From Cryptomeria japonica (Eukaryota > Streptophyta > Pinopsida > Cupressales > Cupressaceae), in contig NC_081406.1 of the NCBI RefSeq assembly GCF_030272615.1, positions 485,119,900 through 485,183,899 on the forward strand: a stretch of DNA of 64,000 nt, in the 5' to 3' direction. This document shows, piece after piece, positions 45,851 to 58,107 of this stretch. Both the position numbers and the translations under genes were made by a program. The notes beneath the pieces were generated by a model, which worked only from the letters and a program-made list of their open reading frames with translations, made no database searches and was not told where the DNA came from. Every line of letters starts with the position of its first letter. Within the stretch, counting starts at the first letter, position 1.

Positions 45851-46675
45851 TGTACACACATAAATCTGTCCACTTGATTAAATGAATATTTAGTATTTAA
45901 TTGATTATTTAACCATCAGTCAACAGTTAATTAAATTGATATTTAATTCATTCATCTTAAACCTTTTATCCTATTAATTAAATAAATTATTCAATTTATA
46001 TAAATTAATTCATTAAACCATATTCCAACAATTAATTAAATGAATAAAGCATATTTGTTTAACTAACCCCTCTCCACATTTAAATAAATAAATAAATATT
46101 TATTTAAATCTCTAAACTCACCCCCCCCCCCCCCCCCCAACTTGCATTCTCCTACAAATGCAAGTTGCACCAATAAATAGATTTTATTTCTAAATAAAAT
46201 CCTATCTTCTCTCACCCACCAAACCCACTTGCCTCCTAAACCCCTTCTATATTCTTCTAATCCATTCCAAATTAGCCTAATCCCCCTTCCTAATTATTGT
46301 CACATTCCTAAGCAAAAAGAAGTCACTTCTCAAAGCCTCCAAAGTATTTGAAATGCATTAAAGGCTTTTTATCCTTCAACAAGTTAACCCCCAAAGTATT
46401 ATAAACCATTTATGGCTCTTACATAACCACTAATGGTTAAACTCAACTCACCCACATGGTTAGAGGCTTTCCCTCTAACTCAACCTTCATTTAACTCATG
46501 GTTCTCTTCAAGCATTTATTGCTTTGACCATGGTTATCTCCATTAACTCTTGCACAAGAGTTTATCCATTGGATAAAAGCTTTATTCATTAACTCAAGCC
46601 TAACCAAACCCTCCCAAGGTAACCCTCATGTCATTTCAAGCATTTAATGCTTCTTACCTCTCCTCTCAAGCCATC
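45851..46675 (+). repeat. 5' LTR of element L, first part
   Basis: TGTACACACATAAATCTG..., aligned with J's LTR. Contains a run of 18 C (46121-46138) absent from J. Interrupted by M at 46676. Confidence 0.85.
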
Positions 46676-47126
46676 TGTTGGTGCAAATAAATATTCATTA
46701 TGGATATTATTACACTTTACTTAAGTTAACTTAGGATAATGCATTTCTTCGTAGTTTGAATTTGAGACACTTAGGGAAGTGTGCACATAGGGATAGAGCT
46801 TGTAGGAGAAATTCCACCTTTTGTGATCTTGTTTTGTTGTTACACTCCACATTCGGTGGGTCATCCACCTCTTGTGGAATATTATATTATTTCTCCTACC
46901 TACCCCTAGTATTTCTTACCTACCCTTGTTTCTCATTGAGCCACATGTCATGATTGTGTGCTCGTACATCCATATGACCTTGCCTATATAAGCAAGCCTA
47001 TATTCATTATATTGGTGAATCCAGTTGATCATTTTCATATTAATGAGAATACAGTTTGTTCTTGTCATTCTTTTGTCTCTATTTTTATACTTTTCATTGT
47101 GCCCTTGATCTTGGCAAAATCTCACA
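46676..47126 (+). repeat. 5' LTR of element M
   Basis: 451 bp, TGTTGGTGCAAATAA...AAAATCTCACA. By eye about 16 differences from the 3' LTR, all transitions, no gaps. Confidence 0.95.
46985..46992 (+). promoter_or_regulatory. TATA box of element M
   Basis: TATATAAG, conserved in all five LTR copies of this family in the window. Confidence 0.7.
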
Positions 47127-47138
47127 TGGTATCAGAGC
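47127..47138 (+). other. Primer-binding site of element M
   Basis: TGGTATCAGAGC, abutting the LTR with no spacer. The leader 47139-48181 follows, with A/T homopolymer runs (47368-47455) able to pair with each other and no gene. Confidence 0.93.
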
Positions 47139-48181
47139 CATTGGGGCTTCATTGATTGTTTTTTGGAGACATCGTGGAAGGCTTCTATTTTCGGATCTGA
47201 GGTACTACATTTTTTGGAGGCATCTTAAAGCGTTTTCGACCTCATCATTACGTTCGAGAGGCCGTTTCCATAAAAATCGAGTATAAATTCAACCTATTTT
47301 GGCGAAAATCAATTTTTGGGCGTGGAGAAAATTTTCTGCCCAATTTGGGTGGTACAGTACAGAATTTTTGGATTTTTTTTTTTTTTTTAAAAAAATTATT
47401 TTTTTCTGAAAATTATTTTCCAGTTTGAAAATTTTTTTTGAAAAAAAAAAAAAAAATTTGAAAATTATTTTTGGGATCTGTACCTTCTGCCCAGTCAGCA
47501 GCACATAGTTTGCACCCAGTCAGTGCCCAGCTAGCATTTTCTTTGGAAATTTTTAGACCCCTCTCCGTTGAGCAGTTTGGATTTTTGGGTCAACTTTGGA
47601 GGCCCATAACTTGCTTAATTTTGCTCCTTTTTTGGTGCAATTTTTTTTTATTTGGGCTGATTTTTCATGCTCTTTGCAGTGGTGTGGTTATTTTCTAGTT
47701 TTGGTGCACAGAGTTTTCAGAATTTTCAGATTCTCTCAGTTGTACCTATCTAATCCTCAATTCTGCAACTTCAAAGGCCTCGTTTGAGCTCATACGACCT
47801 CCTTTTCAGGTGTCGTTTTTTTTTAAAGTGCATGTTTTTTCATCTACTTTCATAATCTTTGAACAGATTTCAGAGATTTTAAGTAGAAATTGTACTTTCA
47901 GATATTGGTCTTATTTGGCCTATTTTGTACTTGTAAATTGCTTGGATCTTAGTTTAGATCTCTTGCATTATTAGTTTGAGTCTCTTTTGGCCTTATTGAG
48001 ACAGTTGTAAAATTGAAATCAGAAGTCCACTTTGCCATTTTTTGCAATTGGCCCATTGTACATGCACTAAGTATAAAGTGCCAAATCATCACTTTTGGGG
48101 GGTTCTTTGATTGAGTGAATTTGGAGGGGTGTCTTGTGTGATTGTGCCTCTCTTTCCTTGTGCTCTTGCATTTTTGTTGCA

Positions 48182-48889
48182 ATGAGTCCTCATAAATTTC
48201 CACCTTTGACTCCACATAATTATGCATCATGGAAAATTAAAGTATGGAGCAAATTAATGGAAAAAGGTCTCACGCATTACATAGATGGAACAATAGTAGC
48301 ACCACCTAATCCTAAGGCTGATCCTAATGGTCATTTAGAATGGCTCATTAAGAATTGCATGGCTCTTGGAACTTTGTGCAAGTATGTATCAGATGACCTC
48401 ATCTTTCATATTGAAAAGTGTACTACAATCAAAGATGCTTGGGATATGTTTAAGAAATTGTATGGTCAAGTTGATGAAATCAAAGGTTATAAGATTGAGA
48501 ATGAGCTCACTAACTTGGATCCCAAGAGTTTTGATACAATCCAAGATTATGTCACCAAAGCAAATGAGCTAAGAGCAAAGCTTAAGGATTGTGGAATTGA
48601 CAAAAAGGATGCTCAGTTGATATTCAACTTGTTGGACAAGCTTGCACCAGAATATGCAGCATTTGTGTCTAGCTTCCAAACTCATCGTTTGATAGTCGAG
48701 AGTTCCTATGTCATGCCTTCATTTGATGCTTTCATAGAAATATTGATATTGGAACAATCTAAGTTGTTGAACATGGGGTTTCTCAAGTCTTCAAAGTCCA
48801 AGACTTTGGTGGCTAATCAAGGGAATCAAGGAAGTCAAGGTAAAGATTCCAAAAAGAAAAAGAAGCAATCTAAGTCACAGCCACAATAG
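48182..48889 (+). pseudogene. Copia gag (element M)
   Basis: Capsid protein, from MSPHKFPPLTPHNYASWKIK (the frame opens 16 codons earlier, but this Met begins the conserved domain in both M and N). UBN2-type helices follow (IKDAWDMFKKLYGQVDEIKG; DAQLIFNLLDKLAPEYAAFV), then a Gln/Gly and Lys-rich tail. A TAG at 48887 stops it before the zinc knuckle. N has a Gln codon-type context nearby, so the stop looks like C-to-T decay. Confidence 0.92.
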
Positions 48890-51800
48890 GAAAAAGGACA
48901 ATCATCCTCTCCATCACAAGGCAATTTTTCATCCTCTTCCAAGAAGGGTACACCACCTAAGAAGGATAAGCCAACTTGTGCATATTGCAAGAAGTATGGT
49001 CATGATGAGCATCGATGCCACACAAAGCAAGTTGATGAGTTAACAAATCTACTTAAGAAAAACAACATCAACTTGCCATCCGCCTACACAAAGAAGGATT
49101 CATCTCCTTCCTCTTCCTCATAGTCTAAGGAAAAAGGGCAAGCATTTGTGGCTACAACAAGTTCTTCACAACAGTGGATACTTGACTCAGGTGCCTCATA
49201 TCACATGGGTTCTACAAAGGAGCAATTTTCTTCATTGGAGCCATCTAAGGTACCTCACATTTACATAGGTGATGATACACAAGTAGAGGTTGAAGGGAAA
49301 GGTTCAGTTGACATGGATGATGGAACATTTGAGAATGTTCTCTATGTTCCTAACTTGTCTACCAACCTTCTCTCCATCTACCAAATCACTCACTATGGGA
49401 ATGGGAAAAAGGTTGAGTTTACACCTAATTCAGTTGTGGTAAAGGAACTTGATGATGATGCCTTGGTAGCAGTGGGACAAGTCAATGACAACTCAAGGCT
49501 TTATTCATTCTCCCACTTTGTGCCAAGTTCACCTTCTAGGGCCTTGCTTACTCATTCAAATTCTGAAAGTAAGCTATGGCATGAGCGGTTTGGTCACCTT
49601 AACTATCGCTATCTTCAGCAGCTCAGCACCAAAGACATGGTCACAGGACTACCTCGAATTAGTTTTTCAGAGGGTGTATGTTCAAGGTGTTCCATGGGCA
49701 AGCATCTTGAGGAAAAGTTTGATAAAGGGAAAGCTTGGAGAGCTTTGGAAGTTCTTCAACTTGTTCACAACGATGTAGCAGGTCCATTTCCAGCACCTTC
49801 ATTTAGTAAGGCCCGCTATGTCCTCACCTTCATTGATGAATACTCCAGCTTCACTTGGGTCTACTTTCTTATTCATAAGAGTGAAGTATTTGACACATTT
49901 CAGGACTTCAAGACTCATGTGGAGAAGCAATCCGGGAAAGTGGTGAAGATTCTTCGCACAGATAATGGAAGGGAATATGTGAACAAAAGACTTGAGGATT
50001 TTTTTACATTTGAGAGGATTGATCTTCAACATTCTGTCGCATACACTACACAGCAGAACGGAGTTGCAGAACGCAAGAATAGAACTCTCAAAGAAATGGT
50101 TAGCTGTATGATTCATGCACGTTCTCTTGATCCCGCTTTTTGGGCCGAGGCTATTAGTTGTGCCACACACATCCAGAATCGGGTTCCTCACAAAGCTTTG
50201 CAAGGTATTACTCCTTTTGAAGCTTTGACTGGTAGGAAACTGATTGTGAGAAATTTCAGAGTCTTTGGGTGTCCAAAATGGGCTCACATACCTCTGCAGA
50301 AATGCAAGGCATTGGAACCACAGAGTCGACCTTGCATATTTGTTGGATATCCTGAGGGTGTTAAGGCATATAGATTGATGGATCTTGAGACACATGAGGT
50401 GTTCATTGAGAGGAGTGTTCACTTTGAGGAAAGCTCTCCTATCTTAGCCTCTCTACCTCCTTCACCTCTCTCCATTATGGATAGTGATGCTAGTGATTCA
50501 GATGATGAGACTCCTTCAACTCTGACTCACAGGGTTACACCTCCGTAGGGTCCACTTGTAGTTGAGGAGCCTTGTTCTCCACCTCCACCTAGACCTCGTT
50601 GGGCTCGACAGACACTTGAGTTAGTGGGTTCTCTTGTTGGAGATCCTTCAGATACACGGAGGACTCGATCACAGCATCAGGATCTTCCACATGCATTCAT
50701 TGCTACGGCTTCCGATCCATGGACATTTCAGGAAGCATCAGGGGTTCTTGAGTGGGACCAAGCTATGGAGGAAGAGTATAGTTCCTTGATGAGAAACAAC
50801 ACATGGGATTTAGTCCATCTCCCTAAGGGGAGAAAGATGGTTCAATGTAAGTGGATCTATTGGACCAAGTTTGTAGTGGATGGTAGTATGGATAAGTACA
50901 AGACTCGACTTGTTGCGAAAGGTTTCTCCCAGGTAGCAGGTGTTGACTATACTGAGACCTTTGCGCCTGTAGCCAAGATGAACTCCATTTGCTTGACACT
51001 TGCTATTGCTGCAACTCATGGTTGGGCTATACATCAGATGGATGTGAAGAGTGCTTTTCTTCATGGTGATCTTGATGAGGAGATTTATATGGAGCAGCCA
51101 CAAGGTTTCATCCAGGATACTTCCTTGGTTTGCAGACTAAGGAAATCTCTCTATGGCCTTAAGCAGGCCCCGAGGCTTGGTATGCCAAGATGGATTCCTT
51201 TCTTCTCTCCACAGGGTTCACCAGGTGTCATTATGATCCGAATGTCTACATTTTGCGATAGGATGACTCTCACTTGATACTTGTGCTCTATGTTGATGAT
51301 TTGATCATTACAGGGAGTACCCCATCCATCATTAGCAGGGTCAAATCTGCTTTGCATGACAGATTTTCTATGACTGACTTGGGTCTTTTGCACTACTTTC
51401 TCGGGATAGAGATTTCATAGTCACCTTTCAGGATTACACTATCGCAACCCAAGTATGCTCTTGATCTACTTGCATGCTTTCATATGGCTGATTGTAAGCC
51501 TGCCCCGACTCCCTTTCTTTCAGGAGTCAAGCTTGAGGCTCATTGTTCTTCTCCACTAGTTGATGCCACTTTGTATCGTCAGCTTGTGGGTAGTCTCATC
51601 TACTTGACCCATACATGCCCTAATATTTCATTTGCGGTTGGCATGGTTTCCCGCTTCATGTAAGAACCACATGAGCTTCATTAGAAACCTGCCAAAAGCA
51701 TCCTTCATTACATCCAGGGTACACATCACTATGAGATTCACTATATAGCAGGCATAGGACTTCGCTTGGTTGTTTACATAGACTCTGATTGGGCTGGCGA

Positions 51801-52200
51801 TCTTGATGATTGTAAGTCTACTTTCGGTTACAGTTTTCACCTTGCTTCAGGCCCTATTTTTTGGCAGAGCAAGAAGCAACATGCTATTGCTCTCTCTTCG
51901 ACTGAGGCTGAGTATCGAGGCACTGTTAACGCAGCGACTGAGACCATTTGGCTCCAACAAATTCTCACAGAGTTTGGGTTCACCACTCCACGACTGACAG
52001 TTCTACATTGTGACAATCAGAGTGCTATTGCAATCTCAAAGCACCCGGTCCAGCACCAGTGGACCAAACACATCAAGATTCATATTCACTATATCTAAGA
52101 GCTCATTCAGGAGCAGGTCATTGATTTGTAGTATTTTCTACAGTGGAGCAGGTTGCTGACATATTCACCAAACCTTTCACTGAGAGTAAGTTCCAGTAGT
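48890..52200 (+). pseudogene. Copia pol (protease, integrase, RT, RNase H) of element M
   Basis: Zinc knuckle CAYCKKYGHDEHRC (about 48978); protease QQWILDSGASYHMGS (about 49170); integrase zinc region (WHERFGHLNY, GVCSRCSMGK); and an integrase core with all three acidic residues (VHNDVAGPF, RTDNGREY, NGVAERKNRT). RVT_2 reverse transcriptase begins near 50760 ([27 protein letters not shown]) with the YVDD box at about 51290. RNase H is at 51780-52100 (STEAEYRGT, HCDNQSAIAIS). TAG stops at about 49121, 50546 and 51418; further stops near 51661 and 51681; one frameshift near 51170. The longest open part, 49148-50548, spans protease and integrase. Confidence 0.94.
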
Positions 52201-52518
52201 TGTGAGCTCTCTTGGGGGTGCAATATGTGTCATTAGGGGGGGTCAGCTGACTTCTCCTTCCTCTGTTATGGGGGGGACTTTTTCCTCTTTGACGTTTTGT
52301 CCATATTCTTTGAGAGTCTTTTGTACATTCATCTCTCTTTTTGGGGGGAGTTTTTTCCCACGGGGTTTTCTCCTTTTCTCCGTTTGTGAGAGATTGCATT
52401 GCATGGTTTTGCTTGCATTTTCATATTGTACATGGGTACCTATCATGGCCTAGTAGCCGAGACCCATCTTGCATTGTTGACTTGAGTCTTCATTCCCCTA
52501 AGTTGCACTTAAGGGGGG
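52201..52518 (+). other. 3' untranslated region and polypurine tracts of M
   Basis: Five runs of 5-7 G (about 52213, 52236, 52269, 52343 and 52512). The last one (AAGGGGGG) abuts the 3' LTR and is the functional tract. The small ORFs here are spurious. Confidence 0.75.
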
Positions 52519-52969
52519 TGTTGGTGTAAATAAATATTCATTATGGATATTATTACACTTTACTTAAGTTAACTTAGGATAATACATTTCTTTGCAGTTT
52601 GGATTTGAGACACTTAGGGAAGTGTGCACGTAGGGATAGAGCTTGTAGGAGAAATTCTACCTTTTGTGGTCTTGTTTTGTTGTTACACTCCACATTCGGT
52701 GGGTCATCCACCTCTTGTGGAATATTATATTATTTCTCCTACCTACCCCTAGTATTTTTTACCTACCCTTGTTTCTCATTGAGCCACATGTCATGATTGT
52801 GTGCTCGTACATTCATATGGCCTTGCCTATATAAGCAGGCCTATATTCATTGTATTGGTGAATCCAGTTGATCATTTTCATATTGATGAGAATATAGTTT
52901 GTTCTTGTCATTCTTTTGTCTCTATTTTTATACTTTTCATTGTGCCCTTGATCTTGGTAAAATCTCACA
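52519..52969 (+). repeat. 3' LTR of element M
   Basis: 451 bp, TGTTGGTGTAAATAA...AAAATCTCACA; see the 5' LTR. Confidence 0.95.
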
Positions 52970-52974
52970 CCATT

Positions 52975-53558
52975 TCATGTTGACATTTGTCATCATGGGA
53001 TTGGGTTGAAAGCCATCACATGGATCACAAACCCATCAATCCTAACCCTTCATAATATTGCTCAATATTGACCATCCATTGCCCTATTTTCCCTATAAAT
53101 AGAGCTCTCATTCTTCATTTTCAAAATCATAAGTCATTTGTGCATCAAACTTAGTCATTTTAGAGAGCATTAAGAAGCATTTGCATTGTTATTATTCTAA
53201 GATTTACATAGACTAATTAGGTACTTTCTCAAAGTAAATCATTTACACTTGCATAAGCATTTGTTTTCATTTTCACAACCATCTTTATTCTTCATATGGC
53301 ATCCATGGATATTGCAAAAAACTGAGAGCTACACTCATGTGGGACTTGGAGAGGAGAGAAACAAAGGAGGAATATCTATGAGCATTTTGGGGAGCATCTT
53401 GGGGGGTTTTCTTTCCCTTTTTGTTTATGTATGCTTTATATCTCTCTTGATATGCATATTAAGGTTTTTAGGTTCATTTGTGTTTCATTTTGGTTGTGAC
53501 TAATCTACTAACATTTGAACTTGTCTTTTTTGCCTTGTGTTCCTTTTGACGTGCATCA
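52975..53558 (+). repeat. 5' LTR of element L, second part
   Basis: Resumes after M; aligned with the second half of J's LTR (both have GGATTGGGTTGAAA soon after the break). TATAAATA box at 53094-53101. Ends near GTGCATCA. Confidence 0.75.
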
Positions 53559-53560
53559 TT

Positions 53561-53585
53561 TGGTGAACCCAATGTGAATGGAACA
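53561..53585 (+). other. Primer-binding region of element L (degenerate)
   Basis: TGGTGAACCCAATGTGAATGG lies where J has its tRNA-complementary site. It aligns loosely (ACCCA..GTG), so it is either decayed or uses another tRNA. Confidence 0.4.
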
Positions 53586-53654
53586 CACAACCTTCTGATT
53601 GATTCTAACTTTGTTTTTTGTGATTTTCTTGAATGTTCACACACAGGTTGTCCT

Positions 53655-53920
53655 TTAGCGCCTTTGTTCCGCATTTTGGCGCCCTTGTTAGAAGAGTTTT
53701 AGCGCTTTTGCACATTAGTCAACACCTTTGTAATTAATTTAGTGCTTTTTTCCTCTTTGTCTGTCAGTTTTTAATTTTGTCTAGCATTTTAAAATAGCGC
53801 TTTTGTCAATAGTTTAGCATTATTGTTAATAGTGTCACGCTTTTGTGAGTACTCTGGCGTCGTTGTCAGAAATAGAATTTTTGTGTTCTCACAAAGTAGC
53901 ACTTTTGTAACAAAGAGCTC
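53655..53920 (+). repeat. Degenerate TTTAGCGC(T)TTTGT repeats in the leader of L
   Basis: Around ten imperfect copies of a TAGCGCTTTTGT-like motif with spacers of 10-40 bp. Same position as the GCGCATATAA repeats of J. Confidence 0.65.
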
Positions 53921-55444
53921 AAAATTGTAACTGAAAAATTAAACTTAGGCTTGTGGGAGCCCACACAAGATTTTGGATTTTTCTAACTTCTTCATTTGCA
54001 GGTTTTTAACACTTTCTTGCTGGGTGGAGGAGTTTAATTTTAGGATTTTTGATTTTGTTTTTAACTTCTTTTCTAAAATTGGTTAAAAAGAATTCATATT
54101 TCCTCTTTTTTGGTAAAAAGAACCTCACATTTTAGTTTTGGTGCTTTAAAAAAAATCAAAACTTGGCTTTTAGACTTAAAAGAACAACATTTGCAAAGCT
54201 AAAATTTACAACAACCTTAACATTTCTTTTTGCAAATTCACACTTCAAATTTGGGCTATAAAAAGAATAAACAACTTATCCATTTTGTTTACAAAAGTGA
54301 TTTACTTTCAAGCAAACGTTCTTTCATTTTGTTGACCAGGATTTCACTTTTCTAGTTAGAAAACAAATTGCTTTATGGGATAAAAAGAACAACATGTCTA
54401 TTGGAGCAACATCTCCAAGTAGCAAATAGATCACATTGCAATAAAAGGCAAAAAAGAACATGAGTCTTTTATGTTTGGCATGCTTGTGCAAATCTGTAGA
54501 GTGGTCCCAGTTCTAACACACACTATCCTCTCCCTTGGCTCTCCTGGTCCTAGGTGCAAGAGAAAAGTGTTAGTAATGCTCTAAATTTTCTATTTTTAAG
54601 AGAGGCCTGCCAAGAGACACATCACTCTTGGGATGACCTTGCGCGGTAAATCCATTTTGACGCTATAGAAATCAAGTGAGAGCAAAAGTTGTAGCCTTGG
54701 GTGTAGCTATTCCTACAGTGTAACTTGCCGAAAGGACATATGGGCCCCATCATGAGTTACAAGGCTCTTAAGTGAGTCACTGTAGAATGAACTTATATCC
54801 AAAGACATCGAACATTACTAGATACCTCTTATTTTAGAAGTCCACCCATTCTATTGATTGAAGATATTTGTGAAAAGTTCAGTACAAGAGCATAGATGGT
54901 TTTTCTCCCAAGATACTCACCATACATATTTCCTTGAGTAGAAACAGGGCTTTTTGAAAGGCTACTTGTAGCTTGATGAAAGTGGTGACTCCACAATCAT
55001 AGGAATCATCTATCTATTATGCTTGCACACGACTTATTATATCACATCCTTACCTACCATGATAGGATACATAAGGTATGTAGTACCAAAATCGAATAAA
55101 TATCAAGATGGCTGAAAATATTGCAACTCACCATGACCTTAGGGATAAAAAGTGTTTAAGTTGTCTTCGTCTTGTTTTAGACCAATAAAAATTTGGGCCG
55201 ACTTTATGATTTGGGAACATACATACATTTATAAGGCTCAAAAAGTTCATGGTTGGGTTGATTTAGACCCACACTTGTTGTGCCTTTATTGAAAAGGGGC
55301 AAGGTTATGTGCTTGTGTGCTTGCTGTGTTATCTTGTCAAAAGGATTCAAAATAAATTGAAATAAAGTATCCATACAATAAATCTACATCAACATTGCCA
55401 AAAAATCTACATCAACATTGATAACAAATCTACATCAACAAGTG
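53921..55444 (+). other. Leader of element L, first part
   Basis: AT-rich, with AAAAAGAAC repeats near 54100-54460 shared with J, then a more mixed segment (54520-55380) without long ORFs. I recognise no gene. Ends in aagtg (55440-55444), the duplication of N. Confidence 0.6.
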
Positions 55445-55893
55445 TGTTGGTGTAAATAAATATTCATTATGGATATTATTACACTTTACTTAAGTTAACT
55501 TAGGATAATGCATCTCTTTGTAGTTTGGATTTGAGACACTTAGGGAAGTGTGCACATAGGGATAGAGCTTGTAGGAGAAATTCCACCTTTTGTGGTCTTA
55601 TTTTGCTATTACACTCCACATTCGGTGGGTCATCTACCTCTTGTGGAATATTATATTATTTCTCCCACCTACCCCTAGTATTTCTTACCTACCCTTGTTT
55701 CTCATTGAGCCACATGTCATATTTGTGTGCTTATACATCCATATGGCCTTGCTTATATAAGCAGGCCTATATTCATTGTATTGGTTAATCCAGTTGATCA
55801 TTTGCATATTGATGAGAATACAGTTTGTTCTTGTCATTCTATTGTCTCTTTTTATGCTTTTCATTGTGCCCTTGATCTTGGCAAAATCCTACA
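55445..55893 (+). repeat. 5' LTR of element N
   Basis: TGTTGGTGTAAATAA...AAATCCTACA, 449 bp. TATATAA box at 55754-55760. Confidence 0.95.
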
Positions 55894-55905
55894 TGGTATC
55901 AGAGC
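55894..55905 (+). other. Primer-binding site of element N
   Basis: TGGTATCAGAGC abutting the LTR. Confidence 0.93.
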
Positions 55906-56204
55906 TATTGGGGCTTCATTGATTAGTTTTTTGGAGACATTTTGGAGGCTTCTATTTTCGGATTTGGGGATCTTCATTTTTTTTGGGGCATCGTATAGCG
56001 ATTTGGACATCATTGTTGAATCCGGGAGGCCGTTTCCATAAATTTCGACTATAAAGTCGACCTATTTTGGTGAAATTTTTTTTTTCTCCATTTTGGCTAT
56101 TATCGTACGGATTTCAAAATTTTTTTTACTATTTTCCGAAAAAAAAAAAATTCGAAAAAAAAAATCAAAAAAAAAAATCATTTTTTTTTTTTTTGAGTTT
56201 TGGG

Positions 56205-56700
56205 GGTCCGCGGACCCCCCTATACCCTGCGTGTGTTGCAGGTGTTGCAGGCGTACCTACTGTTGGAGCTGCCGCCGCCACGTACCTGTACCCGCCGCTG
56301 CCGCCATGACCCGCGCCGCTCTATCCCGCCGTGCACCTCCCGTCGGCTGCTTTGAAACTCCCGCCGGTGCCCAGGTTTCTCGCCGCCACCGCTGCTGGCC
56401 GTCCAGAGCTCCCACTGGCCACAACCTCGACTCCCGCCTAGACTTCCTCCCGTCGGCCGGGACCCAGACTCCGCCGCTGGCAAGGACCTCCGGCAACCGC
56501 TCAGTCACTGCCAGTCGCTGTGCCACCAACTCACCATGCAGAGCCTAGTTAGCTGCCAGGACCCCGCCACGCGGCACATGCGCAGTCCATCCGTACACCC
56601 TGTTAGATCCGTACGCCACATCAGCTTGCACAGTCAGCAGTCTGTACGGTACAGATGCTCAGTCAGCAGGGAGGCGAAGTTTTCGCGACGGTCATACGGT
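56205..56700. other. GC-rich block in the leader of N
   Basis: About 500 bp of strongly GC-rich, CCG-rich sequence beginning at a TCCGCGGA palindrome, between A/T homopolymer runs and the shared leader end. M lacks it (only a short CAGTCAGCAG-containing stretch, 47490-47540). ORFs on both strands (for example minus 56220-56483) look like products of base composition. Origin unknown. Confidence 0.7.
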
Positions 56701-57387
56701 CGTCAAATTTAAGATAGTGAATTGCTGATGTTAGGGCCACATCAACAGTTTTTTAAAATTTTTCACCCCCTCTCCATTGAGCTTTTCAGTTTTGCAGTCC
56801 AACTTTGAAAGGCCATATCTTGCTCATTTTTTCTCCTTTTTTGGTGCAAGTTTTTTTGAAATGGCTAAAATTTCGTGATCTTCGTAGTGGTGTAGTTATT
56901 TTCTGATTTTGGTGCACAGGTTTTTTGAAATTTTTGGATTCTCTCAGCTATACCTGTCCAATCCTCAATTCTGCAACTTCAAAGGCCTCGTTTGAGGTCA
57001 TACGACCTCCTTTTTAGGTGCTATTTTTTTTGAAAGTGCATGTTTTTTCATCTACTTTCATAATCTATGATCAGATTTTAGAGATTTTGAGTGGAAATTG
57101 TACTTTCAGACATTGGTCTTATTTGGCCTATTAGGTACTTGTAAATTGCTTGGATCTTAGTTAGATCTCTTGCATTATCGGTTTGAGTCTCTTTTGGCCT
57201 TATTGAGGCAGTTGTAAAATTTTAATCAGAAGTCCACTTTGCCATTTTTTGCAAGTGGCCCATTGTATATGCACTAATTATAAAGTGTCAAATCATCACT
57301 TTTGGGGGGGGTTCTTTGATTGAGTGAATTTGGGGGGGTGTCTTGTGTGATTGTGCCTCTCTTTGTGCTCTTTCCATTTTTGTTGCA

Positions 57388-58107
57388 ATGAGTCCTAATA
57401 AATTTCCACCTTTAACTCCACATAATTATGCATCATGGAAAATTGAAGTATGGAGTAAATTAATGGAAAAGGGTCTCACACATTACATAGATGGAACAAT
57501 AACAGCACCACCTGATCCTAAGGCTGATCCAAATGCTCAATTAGAATGGCTCACAAAGAATTGCATGGCTCTTGGAACTTTGCGCAAGTATGTATCAAAT
57601 GACCTCATTTTTCACATTGAGAAGTGTAAAACAATCAAAGAGGCTTGGGATATGTTTCAGAAATTGTATGGTCAAGTTGATGAAATCAGAGGCTATCAGA
57701 TTGACAATGAGCTCACCAACTTGGATCCCAAGAGTTTTGATACAATCCAAGATTATGTCACCAAAGCAAATGAGCTAAGAGAAAAGCTTAAGGATTGTGG
57801 AATTGACAAAAAGGACGCTCAGTTGATATTCAACTTGTTGGACAAGCTTGCACCAGAATATGCAGCATTTGTGTCTAGCTTCCAAACTCATCGTTTGATA
57901 GTGGGGAGTTCCTATGTTATGCCTTCATTTGATGCTTTCACAGAAATGTTGATATTGGAACAATCTAAGTTGTTCAACATGGGGCTTCTCAAGCCTTCAA
58001 AGTCCAAGGCTTTGGTGGGTAATCAAGGGAATCAGGGAAGTCAAGGAAAAGATTCCAACAAGAAGAAGAAGCACTCCAAGTCTAAGCCACACCAGGAAGG
58101 AGGATAA
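57388..58107 (+). pseudogene. Copia gag (element N)
   Basis: Close paralogue of the gag of M, from MSPNKFPPLTPHNYASWKIE. Same helices and Lys-rich tail; ends at a TAA where M reads through as Gln. 240 codons, otherwise open. Confidence 0.93.

Larger units (their letters stand above)
46676..52969 (+). mobile_element. Element M: plus-strand Copia retrotransposon
   Basis: Full length, 6.3 kb, LTRs of 451 bp, primer-binding site, gag-pol and polypurine tract. Flanked by ccatc (46671-46675) and ccatt (52970-52974), a 4/5 duplication. Same family as N and solo LTR H. It interrupts the 5' LTR of L. Confidence 0.94.

Noticed and set aside
46121-46138. Run of 18 C as a functional tract
   Set aside because: J lacks it, and long homopolymers are prone to slippage and sequencing error; it is not next to an LTR end.
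47368-47455. A/T homopolymers in the leaders of M and N as a terminator or origin
   Set aside because: Present in both related leaders and easily explained as low-complexity sequence; no independent evidence of function.
56220-56548. Arg/Gly-rich and Ala/Pro-rich ORFs on both strands in the GC-rich block
   Set aside because: Stop codons are rare in GC-rich DNA, so open frames on both strands are expected; no domain is visible.
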